DNA of 64,000 bases from NCBI GenBank assembly GCA_910578085.1, contig CAJTPM010000016.1, positions 31,377 to 95,376 on the forward strand. The letters are read 5' to 3'. The translations under genes and the position numbers were made by a program. The notes beneath the pieces were generated by a model. That model ran no database searches. It was not told where the DNA came from and worked only from the letters and a program-made list of their open reading frames with translations. Shown piece after piece: positions 1 to 7,337 of the stretch (positions are counted from its first letter, which is position 1; every line of letters begins with the position of its first letter). The stretch comes from an uncultured Lachnospiraceae bacterium (lineage in GTDB: Bacteria > Bacillota > Clostridia > Lachnospirales > Lachnospiraceae).

Positions 1-1085
1 AATATGCGACTGTGGAGGAGGCGGACCGGAAGCTGCAGGAGGAGAAGAGCAGAAGAGATGAGGCGGCCGGACATTTTCATGAGATACAGGAGAAGGCCGA
101 GCAGGCGGAAAGAGAGAGGCAGGAGGCGGAGACGCTGCTGCAAAACTACAGAAAAGAGCTTCCGGAGCGGATGCGGGAGGCGGAAGATAAAAGGACGGCC
201 TATGAATTTCGCATGCGGGAAAGGGGGCTGGACGAGGCTGCATGGCAGGCGTTAACCGCAACATATGAAAAAGAGGAGACTGATCTTTTAAGGAAGAAGG
301 TGGCGGACCATCAGCTGAGGGAACAGAAAGCTGCGGCTGTGAAGGAAGCAGCGTTTGACGCCATCGGGGAGCAGGAAAAACCTGTTTTGGAAAAGCTGGA
401 AGCGGAAAAAATGCAGGCGGAAGAAAGGCTGACGGCGGTCAAGGAAAAACTTGCGCATCATCAGGAGAAAGAGCGGGATAACAGAAGCGTCTATGAAGAA
501 CTGGCGCCCAGAGCGAAGGAACGGAAGCTTGTCATTGAGGAACATACCAGAGTAGATCAACTGTACAGGCTGGTTTCCGGAAATGTGACCGGGGGACGTA
601 TGGATCTGGAAACTTTTGTGCAGCGCTATTATCTGGAAAGAGTGCTGCATGCTGCCAACAGACGTTTTCAGGAGATGTCCGGCGGGCAGTTTGAACTGCG
701 CATGGTATCCCCGGAACGGGCCGGGGAGGGAAAAAACCGGGGCCTGGATCTGATGGTTTACTCTGCCGTCACCGGAAAAGAACGGGAGATCCGGACGCTC
801 TCCGGGGGAGAGTCCTTTATGGCGGCCCTGGCTTTAGCGCTGGGTATGGCGGATCAGATCCAGGACAGCACATCGGCGGTCCACCTGGATATGATGTTTA
901 TTGACGAAGGGTTTGGCTCTCTGGATGAGCATTCCAGAAATCAGGCCGTGAAGGTGCTGAAGGAGATGGCGGAGGGAAAGAGACTGATCGGCATTATCTC
1001 CCATGTGACTGAACTGAAACAGGAGATTGAGGAGAAGTTAATTGTCAGCAGGAATGAAGAAGGAAGCTTTGTGAGGTGGGAGTGA
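1..1085 (+). CDS. sbcC: Exonuclease subunit SbcC, C-terminal part (5' end outside window)
   Basis: This is the C-terminal part of SbcC, the SMC-like ATPase of the SbcCD nuclease that processes hairpins and double-strand breaks. The frame is open from the first bases of the window (codons begin at base 3), so the true start lies upstream. The first 190 or so visible residues are Glu/Lys/Arg-rich coiled coil. They are followed by the ABC signature LSGGESF near visible residue 265 and a Walker B segment LDMMFIDEGFGSLD about 30 residues later, where the E of DEG is the catalytic glutamate. This order is typical of SbcC/Rad50. sbcD is expected just upstream but is not in the window. A strong hairpin follows the stop. 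Confidence 0.93.
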   Translation, partial: YATVEEADRKLQEEKSRRDEAAGHFHEIQEKAEQAERERQEAETLLQNYRKELPERMREAEDKRTAYEFRMRERGLDEAAWQALTATYEKEETDLLRKKVADHQLREQKAAAVKEAAFDAIGEQEKPVLEKLEAEKMQAEERLTAVKEKLAHHQEKERDNRSVYEELAPRAKERKLVIEEHTRVDQLYRLVSGNVTGGRMDLETFVQRYYLERVLHAANRRFQEMSGGQFELRMVSPERAGEGKNRGLDLMVYSAVTGKEREIRTLSGGESFMAALALALGMADQIQDSTSAVHLDMMFIDEGFGSLDEHSRNQAVKVLKEMAEGKRLIGIISHVTELKQEIEEKLIVSRNEEGSFVRWE

Positions 1086-1402
1086 GGAAATAAAAAGTTA
1101 AAGAAAATTTATCCGGAAACAGTCAGCGCGGCCGTTATGCAATATGATATTTGCATAACGGCCGCTTATTTTGAAAAACCGGCGTAAAATTCCTGAAAAA
1201 ATTTTTATTTCAGTGCTGAAAAAAAGGACAGGTACATATATATAGACAGAGAGAAAGCTGTGTGATCAAGATGTGGTAGTGCATGGCTGGGAATTGCGGT
1301 CAGGATACGGCAGCGCAAAGGAAGATGCCGTATGGACGGAAGACGGTGGCGCCCCATGGATATCAGGCAGTCAGGATAAAGTGGGGAAGAGGAGGAGACG
1401 CC
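1086..1402. other. Gene-free stretch between sbcC and spoIIIAA
   Basis: About 317 bases without a supported gene. It holds the sbcC terminator, then an A/T-rich segment (about 1185-1245). The mother-cell promoter for spoIIIA should lie here, but I could not assign convincing sigma-E -35 and -10 boxes. The frame of spoIIIAA is open upstream to 1283, but that part has no ribosome site and does not resemble SpoIIIAA. Confidence 0.6.
1128..1170 (+). terminator. Strong hairpin terminator after sbcC
   Basis: Perfect 15-bp inverted repeat: arm GCGGCCGTTATGCAA at 1128-1142, an 8-base loop, and its complement at 1151-1165, followed by TTATTTTG. It sits 43 bases after the sbcC stop and separates this gene from the spoIIIA operon. 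Confidence 0.85.
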
Positions 1403-2332
1403 ATGGAAAAGGAGGAGATCCTGCATATGTTTCCGGCGTCCTGCAGAAAGCTTTTTGACAGGGCGGCATCCGCACCGGAAAAGCTACAGGAGATAAGGCT
1501 GCGGGCAAAAAAGCCGGTCATACTGGTCAAAATGCAGCAGGAGTATTTTCTGACGGAGGCTGGACAGCTTACCAGAGAGGTGAGTGGGGCAAAGGTTGTG
1601 GATGCAAAGGAGTTAGAGGAGATTCTGCAGCATATCTGTAATTATTCTGTCTATGCCTACACGGATGAGATCAGGCAGGGATATCTGACACTGCCCGGAG
1701 GACACAGGGTGGGAGTTGCCGGACAGGTGGTGATGGAGGGGGAAGACAGGATCAGAACCATAAAAAACATCCGTTATTTAAATATCCGGATCGCTCATGA
1801 AGTAAAGGGAGCCGCTAAAACAGTGATTCCGGAAGTTTATGAGAACGGCAGATTTTGTAATACGTTGATCCTGTCGCCGCCGGGCTGTGGGAAAACTACG
1901 CTGCTACGGGACCTTGTGCGGGAGATATCAGAAGGAAATGCATGGGGAAGGGGAATGTTCGTCAGTGTGGTAGACGAGCGTTCGGAGATTGCGGGAAGTT
2001 ATCTGGGGGTTGCACAAAATGACCTGGGTATTCGGACGGATGTGCTGGATGGTTGTCCGAAGGCCATGGGGATGATGCTGTTAATCCGCTCCATGGCGCC
2101 CCAGGTGATCGCCGTGGATGAGCTGGGCAGCGTTGAGGATGTGGAGGCGGTGGAAAAGGTACTGCGGTGCGGCTGTCATATACTGGCAACGATCCATGCG
2201 GAGGATATGGAAGAATTAAAGCAGAAGGCTTTTATGGAAAAGCTTTTGAGAGAGAGGGCATTCCGGAGATTTATTGTGATGGGGAAAGAAAACGGGAACT
2301 GTGTGGTAAAAAATATATATGGATGTATATAA
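1403..2332 (+). CDS. spoIIIAA: Stage III sporulation protein AA (secretion ATPase-like)
   Basis: SpoIIIAA is the cytoplasmic ATPase of the SpoIIIA-SpoIIQ channel that links mother cell and forespore after engulfment. The product is 309 residues, close to the usual 300-310. It carries a Walker A motif SPPGCGKTTLL around residues 158-166 and a Walker B-like VIAVDELG around 235-242, as in type II/IV secretion ATPases. The ATG at 1403 was chosen because GGAGGAG lies 5 bases upstream and the N-terminus (EEILHMFPASCRKLF) fits the family. It is the first of eight spoIIIA genes in the order known from Bacillus. Expression in the mother cell under sigma-E is expected from the family, not shown here. 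Confidence 0.95.
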   Translation: MEKEEILHMFPASCRKLFDRAASAPEKLQEIRLRAKKPVILVKMQQEYFLTEAGQLTREVSGAKVVDAKELEEILQHICNYSVYAYTDEIRQGYLTLPGGHRVGVAGQVVMEGEDRIRTIKNIRYLNIRIAHEVKGAAKTVIPEVYENGRFCNTLILSPPGCGKTTLLRDLVREISEGNAWGRGMFVSVVDERSEIAGSYLGVAQNDLGIRTDVLDGCPKAMGMMLLIRSMAPQVIAVDELGSVEDVEAVEKVLRCGCHILATIHAEDMEELKQKAFMEKLLRERAFRRFIVMGKENGNCVVKNIYGCI

Positions 2333-2343
2333 AAAATATATAC

Positions 2344-2397
2344 GGAATATGTCGGGAATATACAGCGAATATGCAGGAAATATGGAGGGAACATGGA
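2344..2397 (+). repeat. Degenerate ~12-base tandem repeat in the spoIIIAA-AB gap
   Basis: Four to five imperfect copies of a unit like GGAATATGCAG occur in a row in the 144-base gap between spoIIIAA and spoIIIAB. They extend an A/T-rich run at the end of spoIIIAA. The next gene has its own ribosome site, so the repeat looks like expanded spacer. A 63-codon open frame crosses it but I see no sign that it is a gene. Confidence 0.45.
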
Positions 2398-2476
2398 GAG
2401 GATGCGTTACGGAACAGGCATGGGAAGATAAGTTTGGAAAGATCTGTATGAAAGGAATGACAAAAGGAGGTGTCCG

Positions 2477-2995
2477 ATGTTTCGACTGTTCGGCATATTG
2501 GCAGTCATAGCGGGAAGCAGTGGTCTGGCTTTCAGTATTGTGGGGGAGCGGAAAGAATATCTGGAGCGATGCAGACAGTGGCGGGAGGTGATTACGCTGA
2601 TGGAGCATGAGATCGCTTTTCAGAAGTCTTCCCTGCCGGAGATCTGCAGCAGGGTGGGGATGCATCTGACAGGAGACAAAAAAGTGTTTTTGGAACGCGT
2701 CGGAAAGACCTTTGACGAGGGGGATGGCAGTACACTGGGGGAGATATGGCGGCGGGAGACGGGCATGGTGTTTTCGAAAGAACCGTTAAAAAAGGAAGTG
2801 AAGAAAGAAGTCGAAGAACTCGGGAAAAAACTCTGTTTTGAGGACAGTGAAATGCAGAGAAAAGTGCTGCAGGATGTGGAGAAATCTTTAAAAAAGCATG
2901 AGGAAGCACAGGAGAATCTGTACAGGGAGAGAAATAAGCTGACACTTTGCGCAGGAGTGATGGGCGGCCTGCTTTTGACGATTCTCTTACTGTAA
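2477..2995 (+). CDS. spoIIIAB: Stage III sporulation protein AB
   Basis: SpoIIIAB is a small mother-cell membrane protein of the SpoIIIA channel, distantly related to type II secretion GspF proteins. The 172-residue product matches the usual length. It has an N-terminal membrane segment (LFGILAVIAGSSGLAFSIV), a charged central part with conserved-looking family features such as LMEHEIAFQKSSLPEI, and a C-terminal membrane segment ending in GGLLLTILLL. The ATG has AAAGGAGGTG upstream at good spacing. It lies between spoIIIAA and spoIIIAC as in all known operons. A palindrome starts 10 bases after its stop codon. Confidence 0.94.
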   Translation: MFRLFGILAVIAGSSGLAFSIVGERKEYLERCRQWREVITLMEHEIAFQKSSLPEICSRVGMHLTGDKKVFLERVGKTFDEGDGSTLGEIWRRETGMVFSKEPLKKEVKKEVEELGKKLCFEDSEMQRKVLQDVEKSLKKHEEAQENLYRERNKLTLCAGVMGGLLLTILLL

Positions 2996-3004
2996 TTCCT
3001 GAAG

Positions 3005-3029
3005 CAATACATTTTCAGAAAATGTATTG
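3005..3029 (+). other. Perfect hairpin inside the spoIIIA operon (AB-AC gap)
   Basis: An 11-bp perfect stem with arm CAATACATTTT (3005-3015), a CAG loop and its complement (3019-3029), followed by ATTTAC. It lies just after spoIIIAB and 84 bases before spoIIIAC. It resembles a weak terminator or a processing/stability hairpin and may set the level of downstream genes. The A/T-rich DNA after it (3030-3090) could hold an internal promoter, which I could not define. Confidence 0.6.
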
Positions 3030-3112
3030 ATTTACAAAAATAAATTATAATTTAATTATTTGAATTATGAAATGAAACGGAACTAAAAACAGAACGGGAA
3101 CAGGGGACGAAT

Positions 3113-3307
3113 ATGACAGTCAGTGTAATTTTTAAAATAGCGGCAGTGGGTATACTGGTGACAATATTGGGACAGGTTTTGAAGCACAGCGGCAGGGAAG
3201 AGCAGGCTTTTTTAGTTTCTCTGGCCGGTCTGATCCTGGTACTGACCTGGATCATGCCGTACATATATGATCTGTTTATGTCGATCCAGAATCTGTTTTC
3301 ACTGTAG
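3113..3307 (+). CDS. spoIIIAC: Stage III sporulation protein AC
   Basis: SpoIIIAC is a very small, highly hydrophobic mother-cell membrane protein of the SpoIIIA channel. The 64-residue product has the family size and two membrane segments, roughly residues 5-24 and 32-55, separated by a short polar loop (KHSGREEQ). The loop and the GQVLKHSG region resemble known SpoIIIAC. It is followed closely by spoIIIAD, whose fold and function are related. A hairpin and an A/T-rich spacer separate it from spoIIIAB. Confidence 0.95.
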   Translation: MTVSVIFKIAAVGILVTILGQVLKHSGREEQAFLVSLAGLILVLTWIMPYIYDLFMSIQNLFSL

Positions 3308-3334
3308 CGAAGAAAGAGAAAAGAGGTGCGGCAT

Positions 3335-3718
3335 ATGATCGTGATCAAGATTTCTTTACTCGGGGTGCTTGCGGTGCTGTTAGCGCTTCAATTTAAAATA
3401 CTGCGGCCGGAGTATGCGGCCTATATCGGAGTGGCTTGCGGCGGCCTGATCTGCGTGTTTATTGTGGAGTATCTCGCCAGAGTATTCAAAGAATTCGGGC
3501 AGCTGCAGCAGTATGTAACGGCGAACCGGGAATACCTGAATATTCTGCTCAAGATGATCGGCATCACCTATATCTGTGAATTCAGTGCCGGTATTTGTAA
3601 AGATGCCGGGTTTCAGACGATAGCCGGACAGATCGAGGTGTTCGGAAAAGTATGTATTCTGTTATTCGGTCTGCCCATTGTCATTTCTCTGATGCAGACA
3701 ATAGGGAGTTTCGTATGA
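3335..3718 (+). CDS. spoIIIAD: Stage III sporulation protein AD
   Basis: SpoIIIAD is a membrane protein of the SpoIIIA channel, about 127 residues with four predicted membrane segments. The family features visible are the N-terminal hydrophobic helix (IKISLLGVLAVLLALQFK) and the central LLKMIGITYICEFSAGICKDAGF stretch near residues 70-92, which is strongly conserved in SpoIIIAD. The ATG at 3335 was preferred over the GTG nine bases earlier because AGAGGTG then has 6-base spacing. Its stop overlaps the spoIIIAE start (ATGA), indicating translational coupling. Confidence 0.94.
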   Translation: MIVIKISLLGVLAVLLALQFKILRPEYAAYIGVACGGLICVFIVEYLARVFKEFGQLQQYVTANREYLNILLKMIGITYICEFSAGICKDAGFQTIAGQIEVFGKVCILLFGLPIVISLMQTIGSFV

Positions 3719-4917
3719 AAAAACGGGTGTTATTGATAATTTGCATGGGAATCATTCTTTTTTTTACGATATTTGACACAAAATGCAGGGCTTCCTTCAC
3801 AGAAGAGGAAGGTTTTGGAGAGTTGACAGAAGAGAACGAAGGGATAGACAGTATTGCAGAGGAGTTAAACCAGCTGTGGAATGAAAATTATATGCAGGAA
3901 ATTACAGACTATCTGAATGAAGTTTATGGAAAAGGCAGTGTGGATACCGGGAAATTGTGGCAGGAGATTATGGGAGGAAATCTGGCAGGGGGTGTGAAAG
4001 AATTTGCCATGCAGGCGGTGAAAAGCTTCTTTTTTGAGTTTTCGGCCGGGCGGGAGATCTTCATGAATATTTTGCTGTTAGCCGTATTGTCCTCTCTGTT
4101 TACGGTAGTTATGGATATTGTGGAAAATAAGCAGGTTTCCCATCTGGGGTTTTACTTTCTTTATCTGCTGCTTTGTATTATGCTCAGCAGGGTATTCAAA
4201 GCGATCTATGCGGAGGCGGAGGGTATGCTGCTTTCCATGACAGATTTTGTGAAAGTGCTGATTCCGGCCTATGCGGCGGCTCTTGGGATGTCGAATGGGA
4301 CGGCAACGGCAGCCGTGTATTATGAAGGCGTTCTGATGGTGATCTGGTGTGTGGAGGAAGTGCTCTGTCGCATGGTGCTGCCGGGAATACAGCTGTATGT
4401 GCTGCTTACGATCATGGACGGCGTCTGGACCGGGGACAGACTGACCGGGATCTTACAGAGTCTGAAACGTGTTATTGAGTTTCTTTTAAAAGCGGTACTG
4501 TGGACTGTGGGCAGCGTGGGGATACTGCAGGCAATGATAACGCCAGTTATTGATTCTCTGCAGTGGAATACGGCAAAAAAGGTGGCAGGAATGGTGCCCG
4601 GCGTAGGAAATATTTCGGAGGGAGTATCAGAAATATTTGTGGGTTCCGCCATTCTGATCAGAAACGGTATCGGTATCTTTTTTACGGTGATACTATTGTT
4701 TTTGTGCCTTGCACCGCTCTGCAAACTGTTTGTGGTGGCGCTTTGCCTGAAGGGCTCTTCGGCGCTTGGGGCAGTGGTTAACCATTCCAGACTGACCTCC
4801 TGCTCAGATAAAGTGGGGGAAGCGTCCTTTATGTTGTGTAAAGTGCTTTTAACCGGAGTGGGATTGTTTTTACTGTGCATTGCGATTTCCGTCCTGGCGG
4901 TGAACCGCAATATGTAA
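3715..4917 (+). CDS. spoIIIAE: Stage III sporulation protein AE
   Basis: SpoIIIAE is the large polytopic membrane component of the SpoIIIA complex. The 400-residue product starts with a signal-like hydrophobic segment (VLLIICMGIILFFTIF), has an acidic extracytoplasmic stretch to about residue 110, and then seven or so membrane helices. The start overlaps the spoIIIAD stop by four bases. It fits the family in length and in motifs such as the PAYAAALGMSNGTATAA region. Two hairpins lie in the 123-base gap to spoIIIAF, which is unusual for a coupled operon. Confidence 0.94.
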   Translation: MKKRVLLIICMGIILFFTIFDTKCRASFTEEEGFGELTEENEGIDSIAEELNQLWNENYMQEITDYLNEVYGKGSVDTGKLWQEIMGGNLAGGVKEFAMQAVKSFFFEFSAGREIFMNILLLAVLSSLFTVVMDIVENKQVSHLGFYFLYLLLCIMLSRVFKAIYAEAEGMLLSMTDFVKVLIPAYAAALGMSNGTATAAVYYEGVLMVIWCVEEVLCRMVLPGIQLYVLLTIMDGVWTGDRLTGILQSLKRVIEFLLKAVLWTVGSVGILQAMITPVIDSLQWNTAKKVAGMVPGVGNISEGVSEIFVGSAILIRNGIGIFFTVILLFLCLAPLCKLFVVALCLKGSSALGAVVNHSRLTSCSDKVGEASFMLCKVLLTGVGLFLLCIAISVLAVNRNM

Positions 4918-5011
4918 GGAATTGTTTGAAAATAACTTGAACAATTCCTGATCATTGCTCTGCAATTAACCGGAGCCGTGCATAAATAGGCTGTTCAACT
5001 TATTTATGTGC
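4918..5011 (+). other. Two hairpins in the spoIIIAE-AF gap
   Basis: The first hairpin has perfect 9-bp arms GGAATTGTT (4918-4926) and AACAATTCC (4940-4948) and begins right at the spoIIIAE stop. The second pairs GTGCATAAATA (4978-4988) with TATTTATGTGC (5001-5011), including two G-U pairs. Neither has a clear T-run. They may act as attenuators or as RNA stability or processing sites inside the operon. Confidence 0.5.
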
Positions 5012-5040
5012 GATTTCCGGGAAGGGAAGGAGATTGTCGA

Positions 5041-5733
5041 ATGCTTGAACAGATAAAAGACCTCTGCCTTTTTATGATCTGCGGACAGACCTTATTGTAT
5101 TTTCAGAGTGGAAAAAAATATGAGAAGATCTGCCGTATGATCCTGGAACTTCTGGTACTGGCCGGAATCATAGGGATGATTTTAAACTTTTTACAGGTGC
5201 TGGGCTTCCAGAAGGGGGAGATGGAGGCGGCCGGAGGGGCGGTGGCGGGGATGCAGCGGACGATGGAGGAGGCGCTGTCAAAACAGCTCGGCATGGAAGA
5301 ATTTCAGAGTGATTTTCTGTCCGATGATACGCTTGAAAATCTGATAGAAAAACATACGGCAGAAGAAATTAAATTAAGATATAATAGTTTTGTGAAGCAG
5401 TATGGATTGGAAATAACAGATGTAAAACAGGATGGTAAAAAATTACAGGTGTTTTTAAAGGGCTTAAAGCAGGAAACGGGCGGAGAAGCGAAACAGAAAG
5501 AAATGAAGGAAGAAGCGGCGGTAAACTCTGCAAATATTGATCCGGTAGAAAAAATAGAGATTGAAGAGATCACAATCAGAGAAGAAGAAAGCACTGCGGG
5601 AAATGAGGAAATGAAGGAGGCCGCTTCCGAAAAAGCGGCAATGGAAAAAGCAGAGCTGGAAACGTTCAGGCGGCAGCTTGCGCTTGTTTTTGCAATGGAA
5701 GAGGATAAGTTGGAGGTGATTTTGGTTGACTGA
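5041..5733 (+). CDS. spoIIIAF: Stage III sporulation protein AF
   Basis: SpoIIIAF is a bitopic-to-polytopic mother-cell membrane protein with a C-terminal domain of ring-building fold in the SpoIIIA complex. The product is 230 residues. Two membrane segments near the N-terminus (residues 5-25 and 36-58) are followed by an extracytoplasmic domain with an acidic, low-complexity Glu/Ala-rich insert around residues 145-205. The ATG at 5041 fits the family N-terminus (LEQIKDLCLFMI) and has GGAAGGAG upstream; the in-frame GTG at 5008 has no ribosome site. The 3' end overlaps spoIIIAG by eight bases. Confidence 0.9.
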   Translation: MLEQIKDLCLFMICGQTLLYFQSGKKYEKICRMILELLVLAGIIGMILNFLQVLGFQKGEMEAAGGAVAGMQRTMEEALSKQLGMEEFQSDFLSDDTLENLIEKHTAEEIKLRYNSFVKQYGLEITDVKQDGKKLQVFLKGLKQETGGEAKQKEMKEEAAVNSANIDPVEKIEIEEITIREEESTAGNEEMKEAASEKAAMEKAELETFRRQLALVFAMEEDKLEVILVD

Positions 5734-6412
5734 TAAAGTCATGGAAAAATGGAAGCAGAAGATCCGCAACATGAAAAAGGAAGACTATATTGTGCTGCTG
5801 CTGATCGGCGTTCTTCTTCTGATCATATCTCTGCCGGCGGATAAGGAGAAGAAAGGAGGGAACAGTGCGGGTGTGCTGCAGGAAAAAAACGGGCAGGAAG
5901 GAGGAAATGCGGTGGAACCAGGGGAGAGTACAGAGAAAACATCCTCGGGAGGTACGCAGGGGCTGGTAATAGAAACAGGAAATTTCAATAATAACAATAG
6001 TTATTCCTTGGATTCTTATGTGGACAGCCTGGAAAAACGAATGGAGGAGATCATTTCCGGTATGGAGGGAGTGGGAAAAGTGCAGGTGATGATTACCCTG
6101 TCGGATACCGGTATGGAAATCCTGGAGCGAAACAGGGAGATTACGGCCAGTGATCTGGAGGAGACGGACAATGCCGGGGGAAACAGAAAGAATACGGAAA
6201 GCGGAGAGCGGGAAGAGGTGATCTACAAAAAGGATGCGGACGGAAACGAGACGCCTTATGTGGTGCAGAGAAAGCTGCCGGAAGTGACCGGTGTGGTAGT
6301 GATAGCTGAAGGAGCGGGAAACACAAAAGTAAAAGAAAATATAATTGGTGCAGTCAGTGTATTATTTAATTTGAACGAGCATAGAATAAAAGTAATCAGA
6401 ATGAAATCTTAA
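5726..6412 (+). CDS. spoIIIAG: Stage III sporulation protein AG (TTG start)
   Basis: SpoIIIAG forms the large ring of the SpoIIIA channel in the space between mother cell and forespore membranes. The 228-residue product has a short cytoplasmic N-terminus, one membrane segment (YIVLLLIGVLLLIISL, about residues 18-33), a low-complexity Gly/Glu linker, and a C-terminal ring-building domain that includes the GVGKVQVMITLSD and VVVIAEGAGN segments typical of the family. A TTG start at 5726 is preferred because GGAGGTG (5712-5718) lies 7 bases upstream; the ATG at 5741 is too far from any ribosome site. It overlaps the end of spoIIIAF. Confidence 0.92.
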   Translation: MTDKVMEKWKQKIRNMKKEDYIVLLLIGVLLLIISLPADKEKKGGNSAGVLQEKNGQEGGNAVEPGESTEKTSSGGTQGLVIETGNFNNNNSYSLDSYVDSLEKRMEEIISGMEGVGKVQVMITLSDTGMEILERNREITASDLEETDNAGGNRKNTESGEREEVIYKKDADGNETPYVVQRKLPEVTGVVVIAEGAGNTKVKENIIGAVSVLFNLNEHRIKVIRMKS

Positions 6413-6425
6413 AGGGGAGAGAGGT

Positions 6426-7217
6426 TTGAAAAAAATATTTAAAAAGAACCAGCTTATGATAACGGCTTTAGCCCTGATGATCGCAGTTGCAGGTTATCTG
6501 CACTTTTCCGGCGATGTGTCGGATCAGATTACCATATCGGAGGGCATCGAAGAGGAACAGACAGAGAATACCGCATCTGAGGCGGCCACAATGATTGAGT
6601 ATACGGTGGAGGATACATATACAGCGGAAGAGCTGGCAGAGATGGAAGTGGGAGATGATGTGAGCGTGATCGACGATGATGTGGCGACACTGGATATTTC
6701 CGATGAGGATATGCTGACAGAGATCGAGAGTCTGGACAGTGATGTGGCGGATCTGGACGATGGCTATGAGGATGAGCTTTCTTCCATTGAAAGCATGCTG
6801 GCGGAGAGCTCCGATGTGCAGGAGGGCGAAGTGCCTGGGGAAGCGGTGTTTACATCCACGGTGAGCGTCAACAGTTTGCAGGGTGCAAAACTGATGAAGG
6901 AACAGACCAGAGCGGAAAACAAGGCGGCTCTTATGGAGATCATCAACAGTACCAATATAGCGGACGACCAGAAACAGGTTGCACTGAACAGTATCGTAGG
7001 GCTGACGGAAACCGCAGAGAAGGAAATGTCCGCCGAGATTCTCTTAGATGCCAGAGGATTTGAGGATGCGGTGGTCAGCATTACCGGAGATACGGTGGAT
7101 GTTGTGGTAAACAGCGCGGATCTTTCTGACAGCCAGCGGGCGCAGATCGAGGACATTGTGATGAGAAAAACCGGGACTTCCATCGAAAATATTGTGATCA
7201 GTACCACTTTGAATTAA
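6426..7217 (+). CDS. spoIIIAH: Stage III sporulation protein AH (TTG start)
   Basis: SpoIIIAH is a single-pass mother-cell membrane protein whose YscJ/FliF-like domain binds forespore SpoIIQ to form the channel. The 263-residue product has one membrane segment (LMITALALMIAVAGYLHF), a long acidic linker rich in Asp/Glu (about residues 40-135) and a C-terminal domain ending in SIENIVISTTLN, as in the family. The start is TTG at 6426 preceded by GGGGAGAGAGG. It is the last spoIIIA gene; a vegetative-type promoter for prfC begins inside its last codons. Confidence 0.93.
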   Translation: MKKIFKKNQLMITALALMIAVAGYLHFSGDVSDQITISEGIEEEQTENTASEAATMIEYTVEDTYTAEELAEMEVGDDVSVIDDDVATLDISDEDMLTEIESLDSDVADLDDGYEDELSSIESMLAESSDVQEGEVPGEAVFTSTVSVNSLQGAKLMKEQTRAENKAALMEIINSTNIADDQKQVALNSIVGLTETAEKEMSAEILLDARGFEDAVVSITGDTVDVVVNSADLSDSQRAQIEDIVMRKTGTSIENIVISTTLN

Positions 7218-7236
7218 ATGGAATATGTGCTATACT
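7209..7236 (+). promoter_or_regulatory. Sigma-A-type promoter for prfC
   Basis: -35 TTGAAT (7209-7214), 16-base spacer, -10 TATACT (7231-7236). The -35 box overlaps the stop of spoIIIAH, so prfC would be read independently of the sporulation operon. The predicted start of transcription is about 100 bases before the prfC start codon, leaving a leader with a strong hairpin. Confidence 0.6.
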
Positions 7237-7258
7237 GATAAACGCGCGGATTGCGCGG

Positions 7259-7288
7259 CGAGTAGGGGAAAGGCTTTTCCCCTGCTCG
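7259..7288 (+). terminator. Hairpin in the prfC leader
   Basis: A 13-bp stem, arm CGAGTAGGGGAAA (7259-7271), loop GGCT, complement TTTCCCCTGCTCG (7276-7288), followed by the weak tract ATTTATGG. It ends the spoIIIA operon or attenuates prfC, since it lies downstream of the promoter at 7209-7236. The outer stem sequence recurs at 35585 and 41189. Confidence 0.55.
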
Positions 7289-7337
7289 ATTTATGGCGTT
7301 ATAGGGCGAAATACCTTAGGAATCGGAGGAATCATAC

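Noticed and set aside
1234..1241. CATATATA as a sigma-E -10 box for spoIIIAA
   Set aside because: Only part of the consensus fits and no -35 box is found at the right distance.
2319..2510. A 63-codon + strand frame across the spoIIIAA-AB gap
   Set aside because: It overlaps both flanking genes, runs through the micro-repeat and has no ribosome site or family resemblance.
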